25,441 nucleotides of DNA, from contig JAFQSI010000200.1 of NCBI GenBank assembly GCA_017409645.1, positions 1 through 25,441 of the forward strand, written 5' to 3'. The translations under genes and the position numbers were made by a program. Every line of letters starts with the position of its first letter. The stretch's first letter is position 1. This document shows positions 17,022 through 24,554 of the stretch, in pieces. The DNA comes from Oscillospiraceae bacterium. Lineage in GTDB: Bacteria > Bacillota > Clostridia > Oscillospirales > Oscillospiraceae. The notes beneath the pieces are model-generated. The model worked only from the letters and a program-made list of their open reading frames with translations, had not been told where the DNA came from and did not search any database.

Positions 17022-17070
17022 CTGTAACGTTTCCCCTCCTCCCCGCTCCAACAGACAGGAGGATATCCCC

Positions 17071-17988
17071 ATGGTCAAGCTGCGAAACGCCTACTACTGC
17101 AACCTCAAGCTGCTGCTCATCTTTCTGGTGATCTTCGGCCACTGGATCGAGCCGGAGATATGGGAGAACACCGCCCTTTATCAGCTCTACCGTCTGATCT
17201 ACCTGGTCCATATGCCCCTGTTCGCCTTCCTGTCGGGACTGTTTGTGCAGGAGCCCGCCGGGTGCCTCCGGCAGCTGGGGCGCATCGCGCCCGTGTATCT
17301 GCTGTGCCAGACTGCCGCCGTTTTCCTGAAGTGGACCCCCTGGCACACCCCCTGGTGGACCCTGTGGTATCTGCTGAGCCTGTGCTTCTGGCTGGCAGCG
17401 TCGGCGCTGCTGCTGAAGCGGAAGCGATGGCGGTGGACGGTCCTTTTCCTCTCCCTCGCGGCAGGCTGTCTGGCCGGGACGGCCCCATGGATCGGGCGGC
17501 CCCACTCCCTGAGCCGGACCCTGGTCTTTTTTCCATACTTCTGGCTGGGGGTGATCCTGAAGCCGGATATCCCATGGCACCGCCTGCGCATCCCGGCCCT
17601 GGCCGCGCTGCTGCTCCGGCCAGGGATGTCCGTTGTGGTCCTCTACCACGCCGGGCCCTGTGATCCGTGGCTCCGGCTGGAATGTTATGTCTACTCGTTG
17701 CTGCTGTCCCTGCTGGTCCTGAGCTGGTGTCCCCGGCGGCGGTTCCCCTGGACCCGGGCGGGAGCGGATACCCTGCCCGCCTACCTGCTCCACGCCCCGG
17801 TGGTGGCCCGGCTCAGGCCGGTGCCCCATCCCTGGCTGGCAGCCGCCGTGTTTCTCTATCTCATCCACAAGGCCACCCAGTGGCGCCACCCCTGGGGCAT
17901 CACCGGAAAGGAGGACCGTCCATGGCCGGTTTCGAAGAACTCTACAACACCCACGGCAAGCCGGTCTACCGGTTCCTCCTGTCCCTGA
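17071..17988 (+). CDS. Membrane acyltransferase (acyltransferase family 3)
   Basis: A 305-residue polytopic membrane protein resembling the OafA/YrhL-type acyltransferases, which move acetyl or other acyl groups onto surface sugars. The N-terminus carries the family pattern: LKLLLIFLVIFGHWIEPE with its conserved histidine, then LIYLVHMPLFAFLSGLF. About eight hydrophobic segments follow. AGGAGG lies 6 nt before the ATG at 17071. The last 22 residues (PWPVSKNSTTPTASRSTG and so on) are polar and overlap the sigma factor gene by 67 nt. They look like read-through past the natural end of the family, perhaps from a lost stop codon. The neighbouring sigma/anti-sigma pair suggests envelope-stress control, but no promoter was identified with confidence. 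Confidence 0.8.
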   Translation: MVKLRNAYYCNLKLLLIFLVIFGHWIEPEIWENTALYQLYRLIYLVHMPLFAFLSGLFVQEPAGCLRQLGRIAPVYLLCQTAAVFLKWTPWHTPWWTLWYLLSLCFWLAASALLLKRKRWRWTVLFLSLAAGCLAGTAPWIGRPHSLSRTLVFFPYFWLGVILKPDIPWHRLRIPALAALLLRPGMSVVVLYHAGPCDPWLRLECYVYSLLLSLLVLSWCPRRRFPWTRAGADTLPAYLLHAPVVARLRPVPHPWLAAAVFLYLIHKATQWRHPWGITGKEDRPWPVSKNSTTPTASRSTGSSCP

Positions 17989-18419
17989 CCGGGGACGAGC
18001 CGCTGGCCGAGGAGCTATTGCAGGAGACGTTCTATCAGGCATTTCTGCACATCGACCGCTTCGAGGGCCGCAGCAGCCTGTACACCTGGCTGTGCTGCAT
18101 CGGCAAAAATGCCTGGCTCCGCGAATGTAAGCGCCGAAGCCGCTACGCCGACACGCCCTACGAGAATCTGGACCTGACCGACCCATCCCCCACCCCGGAA
18201 GCGGACCTCCTGCAGCGGGAGCGGAGCCGCCGACTGCGTCAGGCCGTCATCAATCTGGCCGATCCCTACCGGGAGGTCTTCATCCTGCGGGCCTACGGCG
18301 GCCTGAAGCTGAAGGAGATCGCCGCACTGCATCAGAAAAGTGAAAGCTGGGCCCGTGTCACCTGGCTCCGGGCCCGAAAGATCATCATGGAGGAATTACG
18401 CGATGAAATGGAACTGTGA
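17922..18419 (+). CDS. ECF-type RNA polymerase sigma factor
   Basis: A 165-residue sigma-70-family factor of the extracytoplasmic-function group, with only regions 2 and 4. Region 2 is about residues 1-70 (FEELYNTHGKPVYRFLLSLT, LAEELLQETFYQAF, SSLYTWLCCIGKNAWLRE). Region 4 is about 108-160 (LADPYREVFILRAYGGLKLK, SESWARVTWLRARKII). A factor of this kind redirects RNA polymerase to a small stress regulon once released by its anti-sigma factor. AAGGAGG at 17908-17914 is 7 nt before the ATG. The gene overlaps the acyltransferase by 67 nt at its start and the anti-sigma gene by 17 nt at its end. The signal and target promoters are unknown. Confidence 0.92.
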   Translation: MAGFEELYNTHGKPVYRFLLSLTGDEPLAEELLQETFYQAFLHIDRFEGRSSLYTWLCCIGKNAWLRECKRRSRYADTPYENLDLTDPSPTPEADLLQRERSRRLRQAVINLADPYREVFILRAYGGLKLKEIAALHQKSESWARVTWLRARKIIMEELRDEMEL

Positions 18420-19566
18420 CCTCATTGGGGACCTGCTCCCCCTCTACGAGGAGGGGCTCTGCTCCCCCTCCTCCCGGCAGGCGGTGGAGGAACACCTGGG
18501 CGAATGTGATGCCTGCCGCCGCCTGGCTGCGCCGCTGCCCATCGAGGCTCCGCCCGAGACTCCCGCCGCGGACCGGGCCGTGAAACGGAGCATAAAAAAG
18601 GTCCGCCGCCGGTGGCTGCTCTCGCTGATCGCGTCGCTACTGGCTGTGCCGCTGCTGCTGATGTCCGTCAACCAGTACCGAGGCCGGGGGCTGTGCTTCA
18701 CAAACATCGACGACATGCTCACCGCCCGCGCCTTTCTGTCCGCCCTGGAGCGGGAGGACTGGACCAGGGCCGCCGAACTGCACGACTACTCCGACGACTA
18801 CGAGAGCATCCTGGAGGCGCTGGAGATGACCGTCTCCGACTGGGGCATCCCCTGCACCCCCGTCACCCTGGCCGGCGAAGCTTGGATGCTGAAAAGCTAT
18901 GCCGCCCGGGAGTACGGCACCCCCCAGACTGCGGAAGACCTTTTCTCCTTCCTCTACAACGGCCGGGGCAATGCCATGCTCACGCCGGAGCTGTGGGCCC
19001 AGGTCATCGCCGTGGATCCCTCCGCATTCTTGCAGGAGGGCCGGCAGTACTGGCTCAATGGGGATCTCTACGGCCTGACCGCCACCCCCTGGGGCGACTT
19101 CATCACCGGCGAGGCCCGCCGCTATGACACCGCCGCCGAATACTGCCATCATTTCGACCTGATCCCCGCTGCCATTTATGAGGAAGCCAAAGCAGACCTG
19201 GAAGCCGAAGCCCAACAGCTCCACGCCCAAACCCACGCCGCCTATGACTATGTGGCCGACATGACCGAGTCGGAATTCCTTGACCATATGGAAAAAAGCT
19301 ACGCCGCCGATCTTGCAGAATTGTCGGATCAGGTGTCCTTCGACTGCACCGGCTACCAGGGAGCCTACCGGCTCTGGGAAAACGACGGCTGGCATGTCCA
19401 GTTCGGCGTGACCCTGACCTACCGGGGAAAATCCCTGGACACCACCATGGCCTTCGGCGTTCAGGACGGCAGGGTCCATATCGTCAGCCTGTCCCACCGG
19501 GAGCAGGCCGACTGGCTCGACGAGCTGGAGCGGGCCCTCTACCCCTCCGCCCATCCGGATTATTGA
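18403..19566 (+). CDS. Membrane anti-sigma factor with zinc-finger domain and large extracellular domain
   Basis: A 387-residue single-pass membrane protein that should hold the upstream sigma factor inactive. The N-terminal 45 residues form a ZAS-type zinc finger with C5 and HLGECDACRR (H-x3-C-x2-C). One transmembrane helix follows (WLLSLIASLLAVPLLLMSV, about residues 67-85). The remaining 300 residues lie outside and I do not recognise them as a known domain. They contain aromatic and acidic stretches such as LEREDWTRAAELHDYSDDYE. The ATG at 18403 lies 9 nt after GGAGG and inside the sigma gene, which indicates coupled translation. An upstream in-frame start at 18340 would fall inside the sigma gene and is less likely. 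The external domain may sense the inducing signal; that is inference. Confidence 0.86.
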   Translation: MKWNCDLIGDLLPLYEEGLCSPSSRQAVEEHLGECDACRRLAAPLPIEAPPETPAADRAVKRSIKKVRRRWLLSLIASLLAVPLLLMSVNQYRGRGLCFTNIDDMLTARAFLSALEREDWTRAAELHDYSDDYESILEALEMTVSDWGIPCTPVTLAGEAWMLKSYAAREYGTPQTAEDLFSFLYNGRGNAMLTPELWAQVIAVDPSAFLQEGRQYWLNGDLYGLTATPWGDFITGEARRYDTAAEYCHHFDLIPAAIYEEAKADLEAEAQQLHAQTHAAYDYVADMTESEFLDHMEKSYAADLAELSDQVSFDCTGYQGAYRLWENDGWHVQFGVTLTYRGKSLDTTMAFGVQDGRVHIVSLSHREQADWLDELERALYPSAHPDY

Positions 19567-19600
19567 ATCCCCCTCCGTCACCTCCGGAAAGCAATATCGA

Positions 19601-19628
19601 AAGGCCCGCTGCGTGTGCAGCGGGCCTT
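19601..19628. terminator. Bidirectional terminator between anti-sigma and CNNM/CBS genes
   Basis: A perfect 12-bp stem, AAGGCCCGCTGC with GCAGCGGGCCTT, around GTGT. T runs follow on the plus strand (CCTTTTCTC), and the mirror image serves the minus-strand gene that stops at 19632. Confidence 0.9.
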
Positions 19629-19631
19629 TTC

Positions 19632-20906
19632 TCAATCTTCCGTCACAAAATGATGCTCCAGGACGATGAGCCGCTCGATGCGGTTGTCGTCCACCTCTTT
19701 CACCAGGATGGTGAAATTCTTATAGTCGAAGGCATCAAAGGGCACCGGCATGGCGCCGATGTTCTCGGTGGCCCAGCCGCCCACGGTGGCGCAGTCGGTG
19801 TCCACCTCCTCGTCGTCCAGATCCAGATGTCCGAAGAACTCCGAAAGGTTCAGGTCGCCGGCGCACTCGTAGCGGTCCTTGCCCAGCTCCTGCCAGTCAT
19901 TGACGATGTCGTCGTTCTCGTCCCAGATCTCGCCCACCAGCTGCTCCAGCACATCCTCCATGGTGACGATGCCGGAAATGCCGCCGTATTCGTCGGCGAC
20001 CACGGCCATGTGGGTCCGGCGGCGGCGGAACTCGTCCATGATGGCGTGGAGCTTCATGGATTTCGGGATGAAGACCGGCTCCAGCAGCAGGTCCTTAAGG
20101 ACCACCTCCCGGCCCTCGGCCAGCTCCTTGAGCAGGTGCTTGACATAGAGGATGCCCACCACATGATCCACGGTCCGCTCATAGACGGGATACCGGGAAA
20201 ACTGCGTCTCGTTGATGATCTCCAGGATCTCCTCCAGGGAGTCGTTCAGCTCGAAGCCCGCCACATCGATCCGGGGGGTCAGGATATCGCCCGCGTCCAG
20301 ATCGGTGAATTCCAGGGCGGACTGCAAAAGCTCCGTCTCGCTCTCGTCGATGATGCCCTCATCCTCGGCGGTGTCGAGGATGTTCTCGAACTCCTCTTCG
20401 GTGATGGTGACGTCCTGGCAGTCCTTTTTCCGCCAGAGGAGGCTGAAGGCCTTCACCACCCAGCTGGTGACCAGCACCGCCGGGAACAGCAGGACCATCA
20501 GCACCATCAGAGGCCAGGCGGCCCAGCGGGATATGGTGTCGGAGCATCTTCTGGCGATCATCTTGGGGGTGATCTCACCGATGATCAGGATCAGCACCGT
20601 CATGACCACCGTGACGATGGACGACGCCGCATCATCGGAAAGCCGGCCGTTCATCGAGTCCGCCAGCTTCACCGCCAGGACCGTTGCAATGGAGGTGGCG
20701 CCGATGTTCACCAGATTGTTGCCGATGAGCAGGGTGCTGAGGGCGTTGTCGAAATGGTCATAGATAAACAGGACCAGTCTTTGGATGCCTTTTGGGTTCT
20801 CCCGGTCCTTTTTGAGCTTGAGCTTGCTCAAGGATGTATAGGCGATCTCCGTTCCGGAGAAGAAGGCGGAGCCCATCAGGCACAGCACGATCAGAATGTA
20901 TTCCAT
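19632..20906 (-). CDS. HlyC/CorC-family membrane protein (CNNM, CBS pair, CorC_HlyC domain)
   Basis: A 424-residue protein with the full family architecture. The N-terminal CNNM/DUF21 membrane domain spans about 1-175, with motifs FFSGTEIAYTSLSKLKL and IGEITPKMIARR. A CBS pair spans about 190-325 (TPRIDVAGFELNDSLEEILE; MAVVADEYGGISGIVTMEDV). A C-terminal CorC_HlyC domain follows at about 335-420 (DTDCATVGGWATENIGAMPV). Such proteins are linked to magnesium or other cation export, with CBS domains sensing nucleotides, although older annotations call them hemolysins. GGAGGG precedes the ATG at 20906. It is the second gene of a two-gene operon, 12 nt after its shorter paralogue. Confidence 0.92.
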   Translation of the reverse strand: MEYILIVLCLMGSAFFSGTEIAYTSLSKLKLKKDRENPKGIQRLVLFIYDHFDNALSTLLIGNNLVNIGATSIATVLAVKLADSMNGRLSDDAASSIVTVVMTVLILIIGEITPKMIARRCSDTISRWAAWPLMVLMVLLFPAVLVTSWVVKAFSLLWRKKDCQDVTITEEEFENILDTAEDEGIIDESETELLQSALEFTDLDAGDILTPRIDVAGFELNDSLEEILEIINETQFSRYPVYERTVDHVVGILYVKHLLKELAEGREVVLKDLLLEPVFIPKSMKLHAIMDEFRRRRTHMAVVADEYGGISGIVTMEDVLEQLVGEIWDENDDIVNDWQELGKDRYECAGDLNLSEFFGHLDLDDEEVDTDCATVGGWATENIGAMPVPFDAFDYKNFTILVKEVDDNRIERLIVLEHHFVTED

Positions 20907-20918
20907 ACCGCGCCCTCC

Positions 20919-21920
20919 TTACAGCAGCTCCAGGCCTTCGCCCAGATCGGACTCGTCCTGGATGTCGCCCACCAGCTCCTCGAGCAGGTCCTCCATGGTG
21001 ATGATGCCCAGCTTCTTCCGGTTCTCATCCACCACGAAGACCATATGCAGCTTGTTTAAGCGCATCCGCTGCAAAAGCGCGGAGATCTCCGTGTTGCTGT
21101 CGAAGACGTAGGGCTTCATCAGAAGCTTGCGCAGGGGGACGGGCTTGCCCGACACATGGAAGCTCAAAAACAGGTTCACCGGCAAAATGCCCACGATGTT
21201 GTCCCGGTTGCCCTCGTAGACGGGCAGGCGGGAGTAGGGCAGGGTCGTGGCCAGCTTCACCAGCTCCTCGGTGGGGGTGGCGCTGGAAACGGCCTCCACA
21301 AATTCGATGGGGATCATGATGTCCTTTGCATGCTTGTCCCGGAACTCCATGGCGGAGTTCACCAGCTCCATCTGCTCCGGATCCAGCACGCCCTCGTCGC
21401 CGATGGTCTCGATGATGGAGATCAGATCTTCTTCGGTGACGGTGCTGCTGTCGCTCTCCGCGAAGAATTTGGACAGCACATTGGAGATGCCGGAAAAAAT
21501 GGCGGAGATGGGGGTCAGCAGCCGGACCAGCATCCGCATGCTGCCCGCGAACAGCAGGGCGATCTCCTCGCTTCTGGCCCGTGCCAGGCTCTTCGGGAGC
21601 ATCTCCGCGAAGAGATAGACGATGACCGTGGTGACGACGGTGCCCGCCGCCACATATTGCTCGCCCACCTGCCGCAGCACCAGCAGCGCCGACAGCGACG
21701 CACAGGCCGCGTGGAACACATTGTTGCCCACCAGGATGGTGGTCAGGGTCTTGTCGAACCGATCACAGATCCACAGGGCCTTCTGGGCCCGCTTGTTGCC
21801 CTTGTCCGCCAGGGTCCGCAGCCGGACCTTGCTGACGGCGGTATAGGCCGTCTCCGAGCAGGCAAAATAGGCCGAACACATCAGAAAAAACACATACAGG
21901 AACAAACTCGCCGGGTCCAA
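20919..21920 (-). CDS. CNNM/CBS membrane protein lacking the CorC_HlyC domain, probable TTG start
   Basis: A 333-residue paralogue of the gene that follows. The membrane domain has ACSETAYTAVSKVRLRTLAD and AEMLPKSLARAR. The CBS pair ends with LGIITMEDLLEELVGDIQDE, and the protein stops about 10 residues later, so the CorC_HlyC domain of the family is missing. The frame is open back to an ATG at 22025, but that ATG lies upstream of the predicted transcription start. A TTG at 21920 has AAGGAG about 10 nt before it and begins right at the membrane domain (DPASLFLYVFFLMCSAYFAC), so it is the preferred start. Two paired CNNM genes may form a heteromeric complex; that is inference. Confidence 0.85.
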   Translation of the reverse strand: MDPASLFLYVFFLMCSAYFACSETAYTAVSKVRLRTLADKGNKRAQKALWICDRFDKTLTTILVGNNVFHAACASLSALLVLRQVGEQYVAAGTVVTTVIVYLFAEMLPKSLARARSEEIALLFAGSMRMLVRLLTPISAIFSGISNVLSKFFAESDSSTVTEEDLISIIETIGDEGVLDPEQMELVNSAMEFRDKHAKDIMIPIEFVEAVSSATPTEELVKLATTLPYSRLPVYEGNRDNIVGILPVNLFLSFHVSGKPVPLRKLLMKPYVFDSNTEISALLQRMRLNKLHMVFVVDENRKKLGIITMEDLLEELVGDIQDESDLGEGLELL

Positions 21921-21974
21921 AGAAAACCAACTCCTTAAAAATACGTTCCGGCACAGGGCCGGACATCCAACGAC

Positions 21975-22003
21975 ATTGTACAATGAAAGCAGACAATAAT
22001 CAA
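21975..22003 (-). promoter_or_regulatory. Promoter of the CNNM/CBS gene pair
   Basis: On the minus strand, TTGATT (22003-21998) and TACAAT (21980-21975) are separated by 17 nt. Transcription from about 21968 would exclude the upstream ATG and supports the TTG start at 21920. Confidence 0.68.
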
Positions 22004-22070
22004 GGGAATTTATCGAAAACCACAAACGCGCAGGACCGACCGGTCCTCCGCGTCAATGTGTCAACAAAGA

Positions 22071-22213
22071 CCTGTAGGGGAGGGTCATGACCCTCCCGCA
22101 GATTTTGCGGAGCAAAATCTGTTCGCCGTCAGGCGAAAAATAGAATTCTTTCCCTTCGGGAAATCCGAAAAACTACGTTTTTCGGCGGGCTGGTCATGAC
22201 CCGCCCCTACAGG
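22071..22213. mobile_element. Palindromic MITE/REP-like element with internal hairpins
   Basis: Terminal inverted repeats of 29 bp (22071-22099 and 22185-22213) match at 26 positions, starting CCTGTAGGGG and containing the palindrome GGTCATGACC. Between them are four perfect short hairpins: 22100-22120 (9-bp stem), 22122-22137 (6 bp), 22149-22163 (6 bp) and 22165-22185 (9 bp). The element has no open reading frame, so it would depend on a transposase elsewhere. The mobile call is inference from structure. Confidence 0.55.
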
Positions 22214-22248
22214 GAATACCCGGCATGGGGTTCTTCGACATACTGAAG

Positions 22249-22274
22249 CGCGGAGGACCATGCAGTCCTCCGCG
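22249..22274 (-). terminator. Hairpin at the end of the response-regulator operon
   Basis: A perfect 10-bp stem, CGCGGAGGAC with GTCCTCCGCG, around six bases. It lies 4 nt after the last stop codon of the minus-strand operon. The T-tract on the minus strand is weak (CTTCAGT), while the plus strand has TTTGTT, so termination strength is uncertain. Confidence 0.55.
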
Positions 22275-22278
22275 TTTG

Positions 22279-22638
22279 TTATTGCAGCAGCTCCTCCGTC
22301 AGCCGCAGGATCTCCGGGGCCAGCCGCTCCCGTTCCCGGCGGTTGATCCGCTGATAGGCCGGGTAAGCCATACCGGTCAAAGCCATGCCCACCAGACCCA
22401 GCGGGATCCCCGGCAGATACATCGCCCATACCAGACACAGACTCATGCCCGTGCCCAGGATCAGCAGCCCCAAAACGCCCAGCGTCAGCGCCGCCGCGGT
22501 GCCCTTCCGGGTCACGCTTCTGTCCAGCTCCCGCAGCCGCTCCAGCTTGCTCGTCTCCCGGGGCTGGTATTTTTCCCGGATCCGGCGGATCTCCTCCTGC
22601 TCCGGGGCCGAATAGGTGTATTCAAAGGAATCAGACAT
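22279..22638 (-). CDS. Small membrane protein of unknown function, last gene of the two-component operon
   Basis: 119 residues, not recognised. The N-terminal 45 residues are charged and cytoplasmic-looking (EEIRRIREKYQPRETSKLER). Two hydrophobic segments follow, about residues 48-70 (AAALTLGVLGLLILGTGMSL) and 74-93 (YLPGIPLGLVGMALTGMAYP). A charged C-terminal tail ends the protein (RRERERLAPEILRLTEELLQ). Its ATG overlaps the end of the upstream membrane-protein gene by 8 nt, so it is very likely translated from the same mRNA. Function could be tied to the sensor kinase as an accessory or target; nothing in the sequence proves it. Confidence 0.78.
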   Translation of the reverse strand: MSDSFEYTYSAPEQEEIRRIREKYQPRETSKLERLRELDRSVTRKGTAAALTLGVLGLLILGTGMSLCLVWAMYLPGIPLGLVGMALTGMAYPAYQRINRRERERLAPEILRLTEELLQ

Positions 22639-23509
22639 CCGTTTCCCTCCTTATCTCATTTCGTCTCTTTCTTCCGTGGAGCAGCATGCCCAGGGCGCCC
22701 AGCACCACCAGCAGACAGACCGCGCCGCCGGTGAAGCAATTCATCAGCGTCTGGTGTTCAAAATCCTGACCAAAGGCAGCGAACAGCCCTGTCTGCAGGG
22801 CAAACAGGCTCATCATCGCCTCGATCAGATCCATGTTCCAGGCCACCCCCTGAATGGGGGACCGGCTTTTTCTGCACAGGATCACCCGGGTGATGGCGAT
22901 GGTCAGCTTGTAAAAGGTATAGGCCGCCACAGCAAAGACCATCAGCCCAGGGTACTGCTCTCCATGCCCCTTCCAGATCATCTCAAACACCATCACGGAC
23001 ATCCACAGATTCAGGGCCAGCAGCAGTCCGCCGCACAGCTCGTAGACCCGCCAGCCGGTCCGCAGGCGGCGGTAGTCGTCGCCGATCCCGGCGATGCGGC
23101 GCTCATAGCCCACCAGGATCCCCAGGATCAGCGCATTGACCAGATAATATCCGCCGTTGCAGAGCATCCAGCCCGACCGCAGGAACAGACCCATGATCAG
23201 GTGGAACAGGCCGTAGCAGACATTGACGCCCAGCGACAGCATCAGCGACCGGACAAAATCCTTTTTCGGCTCCAGGGGGAAGCGGATCCGCCGCTCCTGG
23301 GGCGGCTTCCTGACCCAGGCAATGAACCGCGGGTACCCCCAGATACACGCCGTCACCAGAGCATAAAAGGCCAGCACATATACAGGATAGGCAAACCATC
23401 GGGATTCCCATTCGTTCAGAAAAACACAGACCAGGGCGCAGCCGGACACTCCGCCCAGCAGCAGCACCAGATATCCCGGCAAAAACAGCCATTTATTGAT
23501 CCGTTCCAT
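22631..23509 (-). CDS. Multi-pass membrane protein of unknown function in the two-component operon
   Basis: A 292-residue integral membrane protein with about seven or eight hydrophobic segments, for example YLVLLLGGVSGCALVCVFL near the start, LMLSLGVNVCYGLFHLIMG in the middle and GGAVCLLVVLGALGMLLHG at the end. No catalytic motif or known transporter signature was recognised. AAGGGGG precedes the ATG at 23509 and lies within the end of the kinase gene, which it overlaps by 17 nt. The tight overlap with kinase and response-regulator genes suggests co-regulation or a direct role in the same response. Confidence 0.8.
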   Translation of the reverse strand: MERINKWLFLPGYLVLLLGGVSGCALVCVFLNEWESRWFAYPVYVLAFYALVTACIWGYPRFIAWVRKPPQERRIRFPLEPKKDFVRSLMLSLGVNVCYGLFHLIMGLFLRSGWMLCNGGYYLVNALILGILVGYERRIAGIGDDYRRLRTGWRVYELCGGLLLALNLWMSVMVFEMIWKGHGEQYPGLMVFAVAAYTFYKLTIAITRVILCRKSRSPIQGVAWNMDLIEAMMSLFALQTGLFAAFGQDFEHQTLMNCFTGGAVCLLVVLGALGMLLHGRKRRNEIRRETDV

Positions 23510-24554
23510 GCTGCCCCCTTTCCAGCCGCACCGTGAAGGTGCTGCCCTTGCCCAGGGTGCTGGAGACGGTGATGACGCCGCCGGTGATGTCCACCACCCG
23601 CTTCACCAGAGCCAGCCCCAGGCCGTTTCCCGCGGTCGCATGGGCCGTGTCTCCCTGGTAGAATTTTTCAAAGATGTGCCGCCCCGTCTCCGGGGTCATG
23701 CCGCAGCCGGTGTCCGTCACCCGCACCACGGCCCAATCCCCATCCGCCGTCAGCTCCACCGTGATTTTTCCACCCCGGTCCGTGAATTTCACGGCATTGG
23801 AGATCAGATTGCTCCAGACCAGATTCAGCAGCTCCGGGTCCGCCTCCACCTGAATGTCCTCAGCCAGAGAACAATCCAGCTCCCGCTCCTCCCAGGCTGT
23901 CTCAAACTGCAGCAGACATTCCGCCAGCTGCTCCCCCAGGTCGAAGCACCGGACCTGGGGAAATATCTGCTGGTTTTCCAGCTTGTTCAGCTTCAGGATG
24001 TTGCTCACAAGCGCCGCCATCCGGATGGCTGTCCCTTCGATGGCTTCGGCGTACTCCCGCCGCTGCTCCGGCGGCAGCGTCTCATCCTGAAGCAGCACCG
24101 CGTAATTCTTCATGACCGCCAGGGGCGTTTTCAGCTCATGGCTCACATTGGAAATGAAGTCGGTCTTCAGCGTCTCCACGCTCTCCAGCTCCCGGGCCAG
24201 GCGATCGATGCCGCAGCAGATCTCCCGGAAGCCGATCTCGGAAAAATCCCGCATATCCAGCCTCCTGTCCAGCTCCCCCCGGCCCATCCGCTCCAGGGCG
24301 TCGACGATCCGCTTCAGGGGCCGTTCCACGGCGATGTGCCGCCGCAGGGCGTCGATGCCGCAGGCGATGGCCGCCATTCCCAGCGTCCACAGGAAGGTCT
24401 GGGGCGCATTCTGCCGGACCAGCTCCTCCGGCAGCTCCATGTCCGCGCAGAAGAGCAGGACCGAGCTGGTGGTCACCAGGACCACCACCAGATAAAACGA
24501 CACAAACCGGCTGATGTTGAACAGCACCCGCTCTCCAAATGTCCGGTGCTTCAT
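23493..24554 (-). CDS. Two-component sensor histidine kinase
   Basis: A 353-residue membrane kinase that should phosphorylate the OmpR-type regulator encoded just upstream. Two transmembrane helices (about residues 15-36 and 54-70) are joined by an external loop of only about 18 residues, so it is unlikely to bind a large extracellular ligand. A HAMP-like linker follows (about 71-128), then the HisKA domain with H139 in NVSHELKTPL. The ATPase domain shows the N box (NLISNAVKFTDRG), G1 (DTGCGM) and G2 (GNGLGLALVKRV). Start and stop overlap the neighbouring genes, ATGA with the regulator and 17 nt with the membrane protein. The signal is unknown; sensing through the membrane or a partner protein is plausible. 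Confidence 0.94.
   Translation of the reverse strand: MKHRTFGERVLFNISRFVSFYLVVVLVTTSSVLLFCADMELPEELVRQNAPQTFLWTLGMAAIACGIDALRRHIAVERPLKRIVDALERMGRGELDRRLDMRDFSEIGFREICCGIDRLARELESVETLKTDFISNVSHELKTPLAVMKNYAVLLQDETLPPEQRREYAEAIEGTAIRMAALVSNILKLNKLENQQIFPQVRCFDLGEQLAECLLQFETAWEERELDCSLAEDIQVEADPELLNLVWSNLISNAVKFTDRGGKITVELTADGDWAVVRVTDTGCGMTPETGRHIFEKFYQGDTAHATAGNGLGLALVKRVVDITGGVITVSSTLGKGSTFTVRLERGQHGTDQ

Larger units (their letters stand above)
22022..22279. repeat. Nested inverted-repeat block around a MITE/REP-like element
   Basis: This gene-free stretch is almost entirely palindromic. An outer 31-bp repeat (22022-22052 and 22249-22279, opposite orientation) matches at 26 of 31 positions, and each copy folds into a hairpin. 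Inside it lies the 143-bp inner element at 22071-22213. The block separates the CNNM promoter from the end of the response-regulator operon. I see no coding potential in it. Confidence 0.7.

Noticed and set aside
17023..17050. Possible ECF sigma promoter (TGTAAC) before the acyltransferase gene
   Set aside because: No CGTC/CGTA-like -10 element is present at the proper distance (GCTCC instead), so autoregulation cannot be claimed.
16963..18186. Minus-strand extension of the esterase frame to 672 residues
   Set aside because: It runs antisense through the acyltransferase and sigma genes and past the esterase promoter. The real start at 16962 is well supported.
19563..21938. Plus-strand open frames of 498 and 260 residues opposite the CNNM/CBS genes
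   Set aside because: The sense strand has clear families, ribosome sites and a promoter. The antisense frames are low-complexity His/Gln/Asp-rich shadows.
22071..22213. CRISPR array
   Set aside because: The hairpins differ from one another and there are no regular direct repeats with spacers.
22085..22734. Short frames across the palindromic block and opposite the small membrane protein
   Set aside because: They lack ribosome sites and recognisable domains, and the repeat structure explains the region better.
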